Below are positions 8,173 to 17,646 of a stretch of DNA of 39,059 nt, piece after piece. The DNA is taken from NCBI GenBank assembly GCA_017622845.1, contig JAGAQJ010000001.1, forward strand, positions 1 to 39,059. The letters run 5' to 3'. The position numbers were made by a program, and so were the translations under genes. This DNA is from Lachnospiraceae bacterium. Lineage in GTDB: Bacteria > Bacillota > Clostridia > Lachnospirales > Lachnospiraceae. Under the pieces are notes generated by a model. It was given only the letters and a program-made list of their open reading frames with translations. It searched no databases and was not told where the DNA came from. Position 1 is the stretch's first letter. Each line of letters starts with the position of its first letter.

Positions 8173-8894
8173 TGTACATAAAGCAAAACAGAAGACGCAT
8201 TGTCTCTTTCGCCACGTACCCGTACTGTTTTTATGATTTTCTTATTGATAGCTGCGAGCCTTCTATCCGAGCACAGCTTGGAACCCCTTTCCACAATATC
8301 CTCAAAACGAAGCAACTTAAACACTCCATCAGTCCCCAACAGAAACATCTCACCAGACTGCATGACACCCTTTCTCTTATTAAGCCAAAGCTTACGTGAC
8401 TTCCCCATATAATTCGCAAGATAGGACTTTATCTGTCCCTCTTTATTTTTTTGTACAACTTCATCCGGCGTGAGCTGATCCATGCTGTCTTTGACAGAAT
8501 ATATTCTGCTGTCTCCCACATGAAAAATAAAATATTCTCCGCCAAGAAAAAGCATTAATGACATCGTGCAGCCAATAGCAATATCATTTTTGTCCTGATA
8601 CTCACATACCAACTCATTCAGCTCATAAATAGTACACTCAAGATCAGCCAGAATCTCTTCACTGGCAAGCCGGTCACAATGCCCTTCCATATCCCTAAAC
8701 CATTTTTTGATTCCGCTGGTGACAAGCTCCGCTGCAAACTCACTCATCTCAAAGCTTCCAATGCCGTCACATACGCAGGCCGCTGCAAATATCTTTTTCC
8801 CGCTATTTCTTATAAGACATACCGCTCTGTCCTGATTTTTCCTTCTGAAATTCCCTTTATCGCTGATGCAGCTTGAAAACAGCCTATATGACAT
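8139..8894 (-). CDS. PP2C-family Ser/Thr protein phosphatase
   Basis: A 251-aa PPM/PP2C phosphatase. Metal-binding motifs are in order: QD at 21-22, CDGIGS with D43-G44, HVGDSRIYS, GTDGVFK and RDNAS near the C-terminus. It has no membrane segment and should be cytosolic. It would reverse phosphorylation by the kinase at 4253-7231. It is the last gene of the pilus operon. The ATG at 8894 lies 2 bp after the FHA gene stop. A TTG at 8903 would overlap that stop codon. Its 3' end overlaps the convergent gene at 7666-8172. Confidence 0.88.
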   Translation of the reverse strand: MSYRLFSSCISDKGNFRRKNQDRAVCLIRNSGKKIFAAACVCDGIGSFEMSEFAAELVTSGIKKWFRDMEGHCDRLASEEILADLECTIYELNELVCEYQDKNDIAIGCTMSLMLFLGGEYFIFHVGDSRIYSVKDSMDQLTPDEVVQKNKEGQIKSYLANYMGKSRKLWLNKRKGVMQSGEMFLLGTDGVFKLLRFEDIVERGSKLCSDRRLAAINKKIIKTVRVRGERDNASSVLLYVHQGRQFRKKEP

Positions 8895-8896
8895 TC

Positions 8897-10213
8897 CTAG
8901 CAAACCTGGTATGTAATTCCATATTTTTTTGTAAATGTAATATGGTCGCCTGAGTGAATCTGATACCTGCGGTTAGGTAAAAGCTCCTCATTATTTAAAT
9001 ACGTATGATTTTTTGAATCCAGGTCTATCACAAAGAATGCTTCTTCCGTTTTCTCAAAGCGTGCATGCCTGCGCCCTATGAACGTAAGCGACATATCAAA
9101 GTTGAAATCGGCACTCATCTTTCCTGTCTTATCATATCTTCCCACAATAACATAACCCTTGCTCATATCAAGTTCCATAAGCCCCGGAACCTTGTCCACA
9201 GAACTGCTTTCCAGCCGCATACGCAATGTATCGATATTCTCTGCTACATCTTCATCAGCAATTTCCGTATTATACTCTTGCTCCGGTGTTTGATATTTCT
9301 TTTGTACAGGTATCTGTCCTGTCTTGTATACATTGCTGTCAAATGCCTCGCCCTGTCCATTATCATCAACATGCTCCTTTTTGTCTCCTTCTTTGTCTAA
9401 CAGCTTTCCAAAGAGTCCCTTTGATTTCCTGCCCTTCTCTAATTTGCTTTCCTTTTTATTCTCTTTTCTATTTTCTTTGTCATTTTTCTTTTTTGCTCCA
9501 CTCTCATAATCAAAAAGCTTTGACCCAATTGTACCTGCAAGATTATTATCGTCATACTTCGGACCGACAACAGGCAGTGTTTCTTTTGGTATTTCAGGTG
9601 ATACTTTTCTTTCCTTCACAGACTGTTCCGAATCCACATCGAAAGGCTTTGATTGTTCTGCCGTCTCAATGCCATTATTTTTCAGCATATCCAAAAGAGC
9701 GCCCAAAGATGCCTCCCTTCCAATTACACAACGCACAAGTGAAGCCATATACGCCGGATCGTCCTCGATGTCTACTGACGCAATCAATTCACTGAAGAAC
9801 TTCAAAATATCCTCATCCGAATTCATTGTATTACTGGCAAATTCATTCATGGGCAGATATATATATTTCACTTTATAATCATTCTGATCTACCATAATAT
9901 AACTTCGGTCCAAATAGATATTCCGATAATCAAGAAACCAATCCGCACATTTCATATATGGCTCAACCATATGGTACAACAGCCTGTTCATTTCTCTTTT
10001 CCTCATTTTCTGAGGCATATATGCAAGTCTGATTCCCCCTTGAATCTCATATCTAAGCTGCAGCATATTATCTATATTTACTAATCTTATCGGCAGAAGA
10101 AATGAAGGGCAATCATACCGGATGACTCTGATTGCTGTCTGATCCAGGCTTTCAGGCCTATCCACTGTAACAGATGCATAATTCTTATTTGCTACAACAA
10201 TTTCATTAAACAT
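8897..10213 (-). CDS. FHA-domain protein with N-terminal DUF6382-like domain
   Basis: This is a 438-aa cytosolic protein. Residues about 1-180 resemble the DUF6382 domain found in front of FHA domains in clostridia. A long charged Lys/Glu/Asn linker follows (about 195-330). The C-terminal 85 residues are an FHA domain with the usual landmarks: IVGR, a GRRHAR motif (canonical G-R-xx-S-R-xH region), DSKNHTYLNNE and a closing YQV strand. FHA domains bind phosphothreonine, so this is the likely reader for the kinase and phosphatase. AAGGAG precedes the ATG. It sits between the WG-repeat gene and the PP2C gene in the pilus operon. Confidence 0.88.
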   Translation of the reverse strand: MFNEIVVANKNYASVTVDRPESLDQTAIRVIRYDCPSFLLPIRLVNIDNMLQLRYEIQGGIRLAYMPQKMRKREMNRLLYHMVEPYMKCADWFLDYRNIYLDRSYIMVDQNDYKVKYIYLPMNEFASNTMNSDEDILKFFSELIASVDIEDDPAYMASLVRCVIGREASLGALLDMLKNNGIETAEQSKPFDVDSEQSVKERKVSPEIPKETLPVVGPKYDDNNLAGTIGSKLFDYESGAKKKNDKENRKENKKESKLEKGRKSKGLFGKLLDKEGDKKEHVDDNGQGEAFDSNVYKTGQIPVQKKYQTPEQEYNTEIADEDVAENIDTLRMRLESSSVDKVPGLMELDMSKGYVIVGRYDKTGKMSADFNFDMSLTFIGRRHARFEKTEEAFFVIDLDSKNHTYLNNEELLPNRRYQIHSGDHITFTKKYGITYQVC

Positions 10214-10305
10214 TTGTTTTCTCCTTTTTTACTTTTAACGATCATACAGCCATCAGATTCCCTTATAGCTGTGAACCGTCTATACTGACTCGTTCTATTC
10301 TGCAA

Positions 10306-11610
10306 TCAATATAAAAATGTCATAATTTCACAATAACCCATTTTTTTCACAATAGCGCTTCCTTCAAAGAACGGCATCGCCTGCTCAAATTCAGGATTTA
10401 TCGCAAATTCATTCTTTTTGCTGATATACCCCCATTTCCCGGCATATTTTACGGGTGCAACCTCGCAGGACATGGAATATGCATCTTCATATTGGCAGGG
10501 AATAACCTGTTCCTTTATGCCGTCTGTAAATCCCCATTTTCCTGTCTTATCTGTAACTGCAATCCAGCCTCCTTCCGCACCTTTTGCATTCTCATAGCGG
10601 AAGTCGTTTAATGCTTCGCCTTTTTCATTGATAATAAAATATCCCGTTTGATCTCTCACTACAGCCCGGCCTGACGCAAATGCCTCCGCATGACTGTTTA
10701 AAACAACCTCATCATAAAGAAAATCTGTAATCATTGTGCCGTTTCCATCGGCAATTCCCCATTTCCCATGCTTCTTTACAAAACACAGACCATTTTCACT
10801 GATTATGGCATCCTCATAAACAGCACCTGTTATCTCTGTAAAAGTATTGGAATAAATACCAAACTGTCCGTTTTTCTCAGCTGTAATGCGCGTACCGGCA
10901 TGTCCGGTTACCTTGTCCAGCCCCAGTTTGTCTACAGCATACCAGTCTCCGCTGCCGTCTATCAGTGTATAAATTCCGTCCAGCTTCACAACAGCATACT
11001 TCTCAGAAAACGCAAGTGCCTCCTCATAGCCTGCTTCCAGCACAAGTCTTGCTTTCGTGTCTGCATACCCCCATTTTGTTCCATCAAAAAAGGGAATATA
11101 TCCATTTGACTGCGGCTGTTTCATCTCTTCAATGTTAGACTCTGCTGTTTTGATGCCATACCTTAACTGCTCATATAAAGCTTCCATACCTGCATCCTGA
11201 TACACACGCATTCCTGCCTTCAATATCTTTAATGCATTTTTGGCATCACCTGCGTCCGCGTATACCTTGGCAAGCTCCATATATTCTCCTGCTTCTGCCT
11301 TTTTATTTTCAATCCGTTCTTCAAGTAAATCGTAATATTCCTCCAGCTTTCCTGCTTGCTTATAGGCAGCAATTATCATCTTTTCAATCTCCGGATTTTT
11401 CTCTGTCTGATATGCATCTGCTGCCTCCTGATATTTGGGAATTGCCCGCATATAAAGCTCATCCTCCAAAAATCCTTCTGCCTGGTTCAAAATAATATTT
11501 TGATTTCTGTGCGGATCATTCATCACCGAAACAACTGCTGCGGAAAACCAGCCTGCCCCAGTCAGCAGGATAGTCAAAAATATCAGTAACCTTTTCTTTT
11601 TCTTTACCAT
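10306..11610 (-). CDS. Membrane-anchored TPR and WG-repeat protein
   Basis: A 434-aa protein with a basic N-terminus and one membrane span (about residues 8-30). A helical TPR-like region (about 40-155) follows, containing EGFLEDELYMRAIPKYQEAA and ILKAGMRVYQ. Then come WG repeats (KWGYADTKARLV, KWGIADGNGTM, KWGFTDG, KWGYISKKNEF), each ending in a short beta segment. WG repeats form beta-rich binding surfaces of uncertain function. The bulk should lie outside the membrane. Two adjacent ATG codons follow GGAGG. The second (11610) has the better 6-base spacing. Its place in the pilus operon suggests an assembly or sensing role (inference). Confidence 0.82.
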   Translation of the reverse strand: MVKKKKRLLIFLTILLTGAGWFSAAVVSVMNDPHRNQNIILNQAEGFLEDELYMRAIPKYQEAADAYQTEKNPEIEKMIIAAYKQAGKLEEYYDLLEERIENKKAEAGEYMELAKVYADAGDAKNALKILKAGMRVYQDAGMEALYEQLRYGIKTAESNIEEMKQPQSNGYIPFFDGTKWGYADTKARLVLEAGYEEALAFSEKYAVVKLDGIYTLIDGSGDWYAVDKLGLDKVTGHAGTRITAEKNGQFGIYSNTFTEITGAVYEDAIISENGLCFVKKHGKWGIADGNGTMITDFLYDEVVLNSHAEAFASGRAVVRDQTGYFIINEKGEALNDFRYENAKGAEGGWIAVTDKTGKWGFTDGIKEQVIPCQYEDAYSMSCEVAPVKYAGKWGYISKKNEFAINPEFEQAMPFFEGSAIVKKMGYCEIMTFLY

Positions 11611-11638
11611 CATGAGCCTCCGTTCCCAAATCCTCTGT

Positions 11639-12280
11639 TTATCCCATTAAATATCTAATAATCACTCCCAAATATAAAAATGGAACAAACGGTATGCATG
11701 TCTTTCGCGTCATCCTCTTTGATACAAGCATCAAGCAGGAAAAAGCCGCGCTTAGAATACAGCCGTAGAGCACTGCTCCTACTACATATTCGCTTGTCAT
11801 ATAGATACCCATAATAACCGACAGCTTCACGTCTCCTGCGCCCATGCTTCCTCTGCTTATCAAATAACAAAATCCAAAGCTGAACATGCAGAACAGGAAT
11901 CCAAGGATGACACCGAACATATGGCGCAGCATTGCGTTCATGTCATATGCGCCATATAATCCAATGCACAAAATCCAAAGCATCAGCCATATCAGCAGGA
12001 GACGGTTCGGCACCACCTTCTCCCAATAATCAATCATACAGAGGATTGACATTCCATACAACATCAGCACAAGCATAGCAAACAGAAATACTGCACCGCT
12101 GTTTTTGCAAATGCTGAGCCAAATCCGAAGGATTGCCGTTTCCGATAATGCCAGCATGCAATACTCCTGTATCGAATGAAACGGTCTTCGATATCCGCTG
12201 AGCAAAACTCCTGCTGCATATACCACAGGAAGAAAAAGCATGCTGATGATTAATATAATTATTAAAAATAACTCATTCAT
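11639..12280 (-). CDS. Prepilin peptidase catalytic domain (A24, TadV/CpaA-like)
   Basis: A 213-aa polytopic membrane protein with both aspartates of the A24 family: D84 in CMIDYWEKVVPNR and D150 in GSMGAGDVKL. It cleaves the leader of type IV pilins and pseudopilins at the inner face of the membrane. The cysteine-rich N-terminal domain of bifunctional enzymes is absent, as in Tad/archaeal-type peptidases, yet a separate copy of that domain lies at 7666-8172. I placed the start at ATG 12280, 1 bp beyond the previous stop, because GGAGG lies 11 bases before it. Longer frames to 12382 overlap the upstream gene without a ribosome site. Likely substrates are the Flp and TadE-like proteins upstream. 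Confidence 0.85.
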   Translation of the reverse strand: MNELFLIIILIISMLFLPVVYAAGVLLSGYRRPFHSIQEYCMLALSETAILRIWLSICKNSGAVFLFAMLVLMLYGMSILCMIDYWEKVVPNRLLLIWLMLWILCIGLYGAYDMNAMLRHMFGVILGFLFCMFSFGFCYLISRGSMGAGDVKLSVIMGIYMTSEYVVGAVLYGCILSAAFSCLMLVSKRMTRKTCIPFVPFLYLGVIIRYLMG

Positions 12281-12281
12281 A

Positions 12282-13031
12282 TCAATAGCTGCCTCCATCC
12301 CCATCAAGCCATGCAGGAACAATTGCTCTTTGCACAATATGAATAGAAGGATCCTTAAATAAAAGCCGGAAAAAATATACATCTAAATCATATTCGACCA
12401 CAATATCAATCATTTTAAACTCCGAATCCATAAAAATTTTACTCTGCCCAAAATCCATACCCTTCATCCCATTACGCACGCCAAAGGCTTTCAGATACGC
12501 ATCTGCACTTTTTCCTTCCCTGGTTAAAAAAGATGTATCCAGATAATTTTCGGTGAGTGCTTCTGATATTGCTGCAATCAAAATTGTTTTACCAGCCTCC
12601 TCAGCTTTTCCGATACCAAGATAGACAACATTCCGAATCAACGTCTGCGGACTGCTCACAAGCTCTCTTCCACTTCCTGTCACTCCTGTAAAATCCTCCG
12701 TTGAAAACGTTCCTCCTTCAAGGTTCGAGCGCGCAGTCTCAATATCCTCCAAAAATGCAGTAAGCTCTGCCGTCCCTGCTTCAATATCCTTGCCGAGCTT
12801 ACCGTCAGCAGCTCTTACACCCAATGCCTGATAAAAATATGTATAGGCAGACAGCTCGTTTGCTGTTTCATACAGCGCCACTTGTATCTTACTGTGCACT
12901 ATAAAAATATTAATAAAAGATATAATCCCCAATATGACTAATATAAATGGTACAAGACACAGGACTGCCTCTACAGTCATCATTCCTTTTTCCTTATTAT
13001 TATCTTCCTTTTTGCTGATACTGCTGTTCAT
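12282..13031 (-). CDS. TadE-like pseudopilin
   Basis: A 249-aa protein with a charged leader, then KEKG-MMTVEAVLCLVPFIL. The Gly at 16 followed by Glu at mature position +5 and a hydrophobic helix is the classic prepilin peptidase site (TadE/TadF type). The rest is a soluble, mixed domain with no recognised family. It is translated from an AGAGGG site just 2 bp after the DUF5702 gene, so the two are tightly coupled. It probably acts as a minor pilin or part of the pilus tip or base. Confidence 0.75.
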   Translation of the reverse strand: MNSSISKKEDNNKEKGMMTVEAVLCLVPFILVILGIISFINIFIVHSKIQVALYETANELSAYTYFYQALGVRAADGKLGKDIEAGTAELTAFLEDIETARSNLEGGTFSTEDFTGVTGSGRELVSSPQTLIRNVVYLGIGKAEEAGKTILIAAISEALTENYLDTSFLTREGKSADAYLKAFGVRNGMKGMDFGQSKIFMDSEFKMIDIVVEYDLDVYFFRLLFKDPSIHIVQRAIVPAWLDGDGGSY

Positions 13032-13033
13032 AG

Positions 13034-15535
13034 TTAGTACCCTCTAATCATCGTGTAGCTGATATACCCATCATCATATGACTGTATCTGTTTCTGTGTA
13101 TCGTTTCCGTTCAGGAATAAGTCAAGCATATATTCCGGCACTACCACCATTTCCAGCTTTGCCTTACAAGTCGTTTTTACTGCCGTAAAGGTATCTGACA
13201 TATGAAATGCAAGGGGCGCACTTAAAACATCTTCTTTATTTTGGCTTTGATTTACATTCAGCGTAATCAAATCCGAGGTTCTGCTTACAATCGTGCCGGA
13301 ATCCTTGCACACAAAAAGCAGCACACGCAGATAATCCTCATATGACATTTTCAGCTTCTTTCTCTTCGTATCAGAACTCCCGCCAGAACTCTTTGATATA
13401 GGTCCTAATATATCTCCTAACGCATCTACGCATTGCAGCTCATCGAACTCCGATTTGAAGAGCAGTACATCCTCTCTGTTTTTTAACATTTTCCAGTCCT
13501 CAACTGTTTCTAATGCTGCTACCGCACTACGCAGAGCCGCACTGACTGCCACCTTCACCAAAGGTGCAGCGAATGCTCCTATTCCTGTCGCAGACACCGC
13601 GCTCGCGGCAGCCTGCGCTATAGCTTTTATGGCATCATTAACTTCCTTGATTTTATAGGTCGAAATAAAATTTAACGTCATCCGCACACCGCAAATTGTA
13701 TTTCTTGCCGCTGCCAGATTTTTCTGCGACTCTGCATGTCCTCCATAAATGTATTCGAGCTCCGCGCCATAAAGATAATTAATATCTTTGGACATTGGCA
13801 CTTTATTCAGACTATTCTCCACTATTTTTTCGGTCTCTGTGCTGCCATCTCCACCTTCTGATTTCTCCTTTATCCCCGTCACTCTGCTTGAAAACATTCC
13901 AAAATCATACTCTGTCATAAGGAATTTGTCATAAATAGCTGCACCAGCCTGACCTGCATTTTTAAAAGAAAAACCATTTTTAAAATAATCAAAAAAGCTC
14001 GGCACTTCTCCTGTTGATTTACAATCCTTTAGCTCATTCACTACGTCTGCCGGAATATCTCTTGCCTCTGTATCCTCTTCTTCCTCACTAATCTGTTTTA
14101 CCGCATCATCAGTCTTATTATTTGCAGCTTCTTTTGTCTCGTCCGCATCCTTTTTCTTTTTTCCGGCTTCCGTATTACTGTCATACAATTGCTGCAGCTT
14201 TGTATAGAGTGAATCCGGTCCCTCCGGTATCTTCCACCACTCAGCCTTATTTACATCAGCTGCACTATCAACCCAATAGACATTTCCCTCTATTTCTCCA
14301 CTGATAATATCATTTGCAAGCACGTTCAGTGCCTTGTATCCGTCAATTCCATTATACACTAAACCATGAAAATATATTTTATTCCTATTATTATTGCCCT
14401 TGTTATCCTTTAATTCCTCATTTAAGCATACCTCAATAAACATTTGGCTGAAATCGGCAATTGTCCGCATCTCTTTAACATCCTCTTCCATTCCTTTGCG
14501 AACATCTTCTGAGCACTTTTCCAGCTTTTTATCCAATACTTCAAGTTCTTCTTTAATCTCTGTAATATAATTCTCAATCTTGACTGCGGACTTTTTCAAT
14601 TCGTCTATCATTCGCGGAATATCTCTAAATAAGTCCCTGTCCAGCAAGTCAACTGCGGCTTTTGACTTCGGGTCTATCTTTTTTCTCATTTCTGACCTGT
14701 AAGTTTCCACATCAACATACTGTTCCGCCAGTTCCTTTATCTCTTCACTAACTTCCTCATCCGCCGCTTCAAGTTGTTCCTTTTCCCTCTTTGCCTCAAG
14801 AATTTTATCCTTATTATCTAAAAATTTTTTATACTTTACATAATCATTGCTGGAATAGATTTCCGTAAGCACACCGCCATATGCACCAACTGCCGTTTTT
14901 AAATCTTCCAAATATTTTTCATAGTCTTTTAGGGAAAGCAGCAGCGAATGATATGTATCAATCTCCTTTAACAGCTTTTCACTGCTTTCCCCTATATCAT
15001 TAAAGGCATCTATTGCCTCATTATCCTCCTCCATTTTGTTAAACTGCTCTATCATATCAAAAACACCATCATCCACATCTCCCATTTCATTTATAACCTG
15101 TCCGACAATGCGGAACTCCATATAATCAGCTACCTGTGTCATAAAAACATTTTCATTAGTAAGTGAAGAAGCTTCTATCTTTTCATATTGAAATAAAACA
15201 TCTGCATCACTAAAAAACATGGAACCTGAGAGTTCACTTCTATCTCCGTTCGGCTTGAAAGAGTATCCGATATAATCTGCATAGTCATCTATCGCTTTTA
15301 ATCCGGCTTCATTTTGTGTAACAGAAAAAAGCCCATAAAGCTCCTTTAGCAGATTATCATATTCGCTCAGTATCACATCGCCATAGGAATCAGATGCATA
15401 TGCTGTCTGTACCGCAAAAAGCTTCAGCCTTGCTACATCCACCATAATTCCTGTTATCACCACAACCGGCACCATAATCAGTACTACAAAAACCGTAATA
15501 ATGCCATGCCTGTTTTTTCCAAAATTTCTAAACAT
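13034..15535 (-). CDS. DUF5702-type membrane protein of Tad operons
   Basis: An 833-aa protein with one N-terminal membrane span (HGIITVFVVLIMVPVVVITG) after a short basic leader. Its TadE/TadG-like start has Phe, not Glu, at +5 after the Gly. It matches my memory of DUF5702 proteins found in clostridial pilus clusters. A long Glu/Lys-rich coiled-coil region spans about residues 180-370. An Ala-rich hydrophobic patch lies near residues 635-665, which could be a second membrane-interacting segment. By operon position and topology it resembles TadG, the large pseudopilin-like component. Start: ATG after AAGGA at 11 bases. Confidence 0.7.
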   Translation of the reverse strand: MFRNFGKNRHGIITVFVVLIMVPVVVITGIMVDVARLKLFAVQTAYASDSYGDVILSEYDNLLKELYGLFSVTQNEAGLKAIDDYADYIGYSFKPNGDRSELSGSMFFSDADVLFQYEKIEASSLTNENVFMTQVADYMEFRIVGQVINEMGDVDDGVFDMIEQFNKMEEDNEAIDAFNDIGESSEKLLKEIDTYHSLLLSLKDYEKYLEDLKTAVGAYGGVLTEIYSSNDYVKYKKFLDNKDKILEAKREKEQLEAADEEVSEEIKELAEQYVDVETYRSEMRKKIDPKSKAAVDLLDRDLFRDIPRMIDELKKSAVKIENYITEIKEELEVLDKKLEKCSEDVRKGMEEDVKEMRTIADFSQMFIEVCLNEELKDNKGNNNRNKIYFHGLVYNGIDGYKALNVLANDIISGEIEGNVYWVDSAADVNKAEWWKIPEGPDSLYTKLQQLYDSNTEAGKKKKDADETKEAANNKTDDAVKQISEEEEDTEARDIPADVVNELKDCKSTGEVPSFFDYFKNGFSFKNAGQAGAAIYDKFLMTEYDFGMFSSRVTGIKEKSEGGDGSTETEKIVENSLNKVPMSKDINYLYGAELEYIYGGHAESQKNLAAARNTICGVRMTLNFISTYKIKEVNDAIKAIAQAAASAVSATGIGAFAAPLVKVAVSAALRSAVAALETVEDWKMLKNREDVLLFKSEFDELQCVDALGDILGPISKSSGGSSDTKRKKLKMSYEDYLRVLLFVCKDSGTIVSRTSDLITLNVNQSQNKEDVLSAPLAFHMSDTFTAVKTTCKAKLEMVVVPEYMLDLFLNGNDTQKQIQSYDDGYISYTMIRGY

Positions 15536-15576
15536 ATTTATCTAAATCCTTTTTTGGCAAAAATATTCCTTCTTAC

Positions 15577-16239
15577 TTAATTAAATAATTTGCTGTGCAT
15601 TTTATCATAAACTTCCCCTATCTTAGAGGCAATTTTTCCTGCTGCCTCGCCGACCTTTGTATCCTCCAGTATATCAATCGCATAATCTGCATTTCTTATC
15701 AGCTCGTCATGATCCACCACCGCAACCCTTGCCGCTGCCGACAGATGTACATCACCGTCAATTCCAATAATAGAAAGGTCTATCGGAAACTTTATGTCCT
15801 GTTCGGCTGTTACCCGTATTTCTTTGAACAATATATAATTAGAATAATCTATCTTTAAGTTAATATCATCTTTATATAAAAGATTGTTTGCTATCGAATA
15901 GAAATATTTCTCAAACTCCTGCCAGCTTAACTTTTTATCCGTAATCGTAAACTTATTATATGGATTCAGCGGACCTGTTACCTGATAGCTGTTTCCCTGT
16001 GCTGCAACACTGCCCTCCCCGGCTGTATATGTGACCGTCTCATTCTGTGATACATAGTTGTCGGTCAGCGTATTTTTGAAATATACAACCGAGGTTTCCA
16101 GTGCCGACTGCAGAATGGCTTTTTGGAAGATAAAGATGGAGGTATACAGAAGAAATATGACACACAAAATCGCAATCGGTAACATAATAGTGGCTTCGAC
16201 TACTACGTCACCTCGTTCGTTTTTATTCTTATCCTTCAT
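15577..16239 (-). CDS. TadE-like pseudopilin
   Basis: A 220-aa protein with leader MKDKNKNERG then DVVVEATIMLPIAIL: Gly10, Glu at +5 and a hydrophobic helix, the canonical site for prepilin peptidase. The C-terminal domain (about 45-220) is soluble. GGAGG lies 7 bases before the ATG. It directly follows the flp pilin gene. Together with the genes at 12282 and 13034 it makes three TadE/TadG-like subunits in one operon. Confidence 0.78.
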   Translation of the reverse strand: MKDKNKNERGDVVVEATIMLPIAILCVIFLLYTSIFIFQKAILQSALETSVVYFKNTLTDNYVSQNETVTYTAGEGSVAAQGNSYQVTGPLNPYNKFTITDKKLSWQEFEKYFYSIANNLLYKDDINLKIDYSNYILFKEIRVTAEQDIKFPIDLSIIGIDGDVHLSAAARVAVVDHDELIRNADYAIDILEDTKVGEAAGKIASKIGEVYDKMHSKLFN

Positions 16240-16260
16240 CGCTAAACCTCCATCGCTAAA
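16237..16260 (-). repeat. 14-bp duplication spanning the tadE-like start
   Basis: The sequence TTTAGCGATG occurs twice, 14 bp apart. The second copy holds the true start of the tadE-like gene. The first creates ATG GAG GTT TAG, a four-codon frame that contains the ribosome site. It may affect translation initiation or simply be a slippage product. Confidence 0.5.
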
Positions 16261-16279
16261 TTAAAATTTAAATTTATTT

Positions 16280-16501
16280 CTAAGTTGGAGTGAAATTAAA
16301 TATTGTGTCCATCATATTGCCAAGCCACTCTGACAGTCGTTCCCAAAATACACCTATAATCAATACAACTATCAAAACCAATATAATTGTCGCCACCACA
16401 TTCGAAACACCATACTCCTCTGCAAAGAAATTTTCTATATTTTCCTTGCATTTCCACATACGGGTCTTCATGCTGACTGCCATATTATCCAATACGTTCA
16501 T
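16280..16501 (-). CDS. Flp1-like type IVb pilin
   Basis: A 73-aa small pilin. A charged N-terminal segment ends in FFAEEYG (Gly31), followed by a continuous hydrophobic helix (VVATIILVLIVVLIIGVFW) and a short C-terminal tail. This matches the Flp1-like pilins of Firmicutes. The mature +5 residue is not Glu, so the exact cleavage point is uncertain. I chose ATG 16501 because AGGAG sits 8-9 bases before it. An upstream start at 16522 lies inside that site. It should form the main filament. Confidence 0.82.
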   Translation of the reverse strand: MNVLDNMAVSMKTRMWKCKENIENFFAEEYGVSNVVATIILVLIVVLIIGVFWERLSEWLGNMMDTIFNFTPT

Positions 16502-16537
16502 TTCCTGCACTCTCCTTTGCATTATTTTATATTAAAC

Positions 16538-17635
16538 CTATATGCCCAAATTGAAGCCTGACATAACAGGAATAATAATCACTACAAGTACTCCGACAAA
16601 CATAATCATGGTCGGAATAAACAGCTTTGTCTGCACCTTATCTGCCATGCGCCTCGCCGAGTGCTTCTTTTCCAGCCAGCACTCATCATTCAGGTTTTTC
16701 AAATCATCTGCCAGATTTTCATTACCGGAGCTAAAGCTTTTTGAAACGATTGTTACAAGCTTGTCAATATACTTATTGCTGCATCTTCCCTGCATCCGTG
16801 TAAGCGCGCCCTCCAGCGATATGGACTGGCTGCTTTCCTTTACAACCGTAACAAATTCCCTGTAAATCAAACCTTCGCCGCTTACCGCTGCCTGTTCTAT
16901 TGCTTTGCTGATGTTCATTCCCGACAACAGCAAAAGCGCCAGCTTTGAAATCATATTCGGAAGCTCCCTGTCTATCTCCTCTTTCCTTTTTGCCGCTTTA
17001 TTTTTTAATGAATCAAGCGGAAGGTACCCGATAACCGCCATTGCTGCTGCCACAGCAATCCCTGTCATGAGCGATATACGCATTTCTTTACCTGACAGCT
17101 GCATCAGCAAAAAAGTAAAGCTGCCAAGCATTACACCCACATAAAGAAATGAAACCACAGATGAAAAAATATAATAAGAATAAAGCATGGAATTTTTCTT
17201 TCCGTTTGTCTCCTGTCCACGCTCAAGCTCCATATATCCTGACTGCTCGCAGCTCAGAATCAGACCTCTGAGCATGTCGCTGTCCACATCAAGGCCAACC
17301 GCCATACAGAATCGGTATCCCACCAAAGGAAGTAAATCTGTTATGCCGATTCCTTTTCCTGACAAATAAAACTCTTCCTTTTCGGCATAAGACGCAATCT
17401 GTTTCTCGTCTGCCTTTTTCTTCTTTTCCAGCTTTTTTTTGCTGTAAGTATGATATTTTTCGTTGTGCCGTATGTAATCACTGCACTTTTCCTGCAGCTC
17501 AATTTTTGCAAACCTGTTCTGCCATGCTTTTGCTATGACAATCTCCACAATCGTTTCCTGACTGCTTCCGGCAATACAAATCAGAAAATATACTGACAAT
17601 ACTGTCAGCAGCGCTGCTGCCACGATTACTGCCAT
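16538..17635 (-). CDS. tadC: Tad-type inner membrane platform protein TadC
   Basis: A 365-aa protein with an N-terminal span (about 3-23), a central pair of spans (about 160-215) and a C-terminal span (about 342-363). Between the last two is a T2SSF-like cytoplasmic domain (LPNMISKLALLLLSGMN, ALTRMQGRC). This is the usual TadC layout. It would form the membrane platform with TadB and take up force from the TadA ATPase. GGGGGAG precedes the ATG. It ends 36 bp before the flp pilin start. Confidence 0.85.
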   Translation of the reverse strand: MAVIVAAALLTVLSVYFLICIAGSSQETIVEIVIAKAWQNRFAKIELQEKCSDYIRHNEKYHTYSKKKLEKKKKADEKQIASYAEKEEFYLSGKGIGITDLLPLVGYRFCMAVGLDVDSDMLRGLILSCEQSGYMELERGQETNGKKNSMLYSYYIFSSVVSFLYVGVMLGSFTFLLMQLSGKEMRISLMTGIAVAAAMAVIGYLPLDSLKNKAAKRKEEIDRELPNMISKLALLLLSGMNISKAIEQAAVSGEGLIYREFVTVVKESSQSISLEGALTRMQGRCSNKYIDKLVTIVSKSFSSGNENLADDLKNLNDECWLEKKHSARRMADKVQTKLFIPTMIMFVGVLVVIIIPVMSGFNLGI

Positions 17636-17646
17636 ATTCTCTCCCC

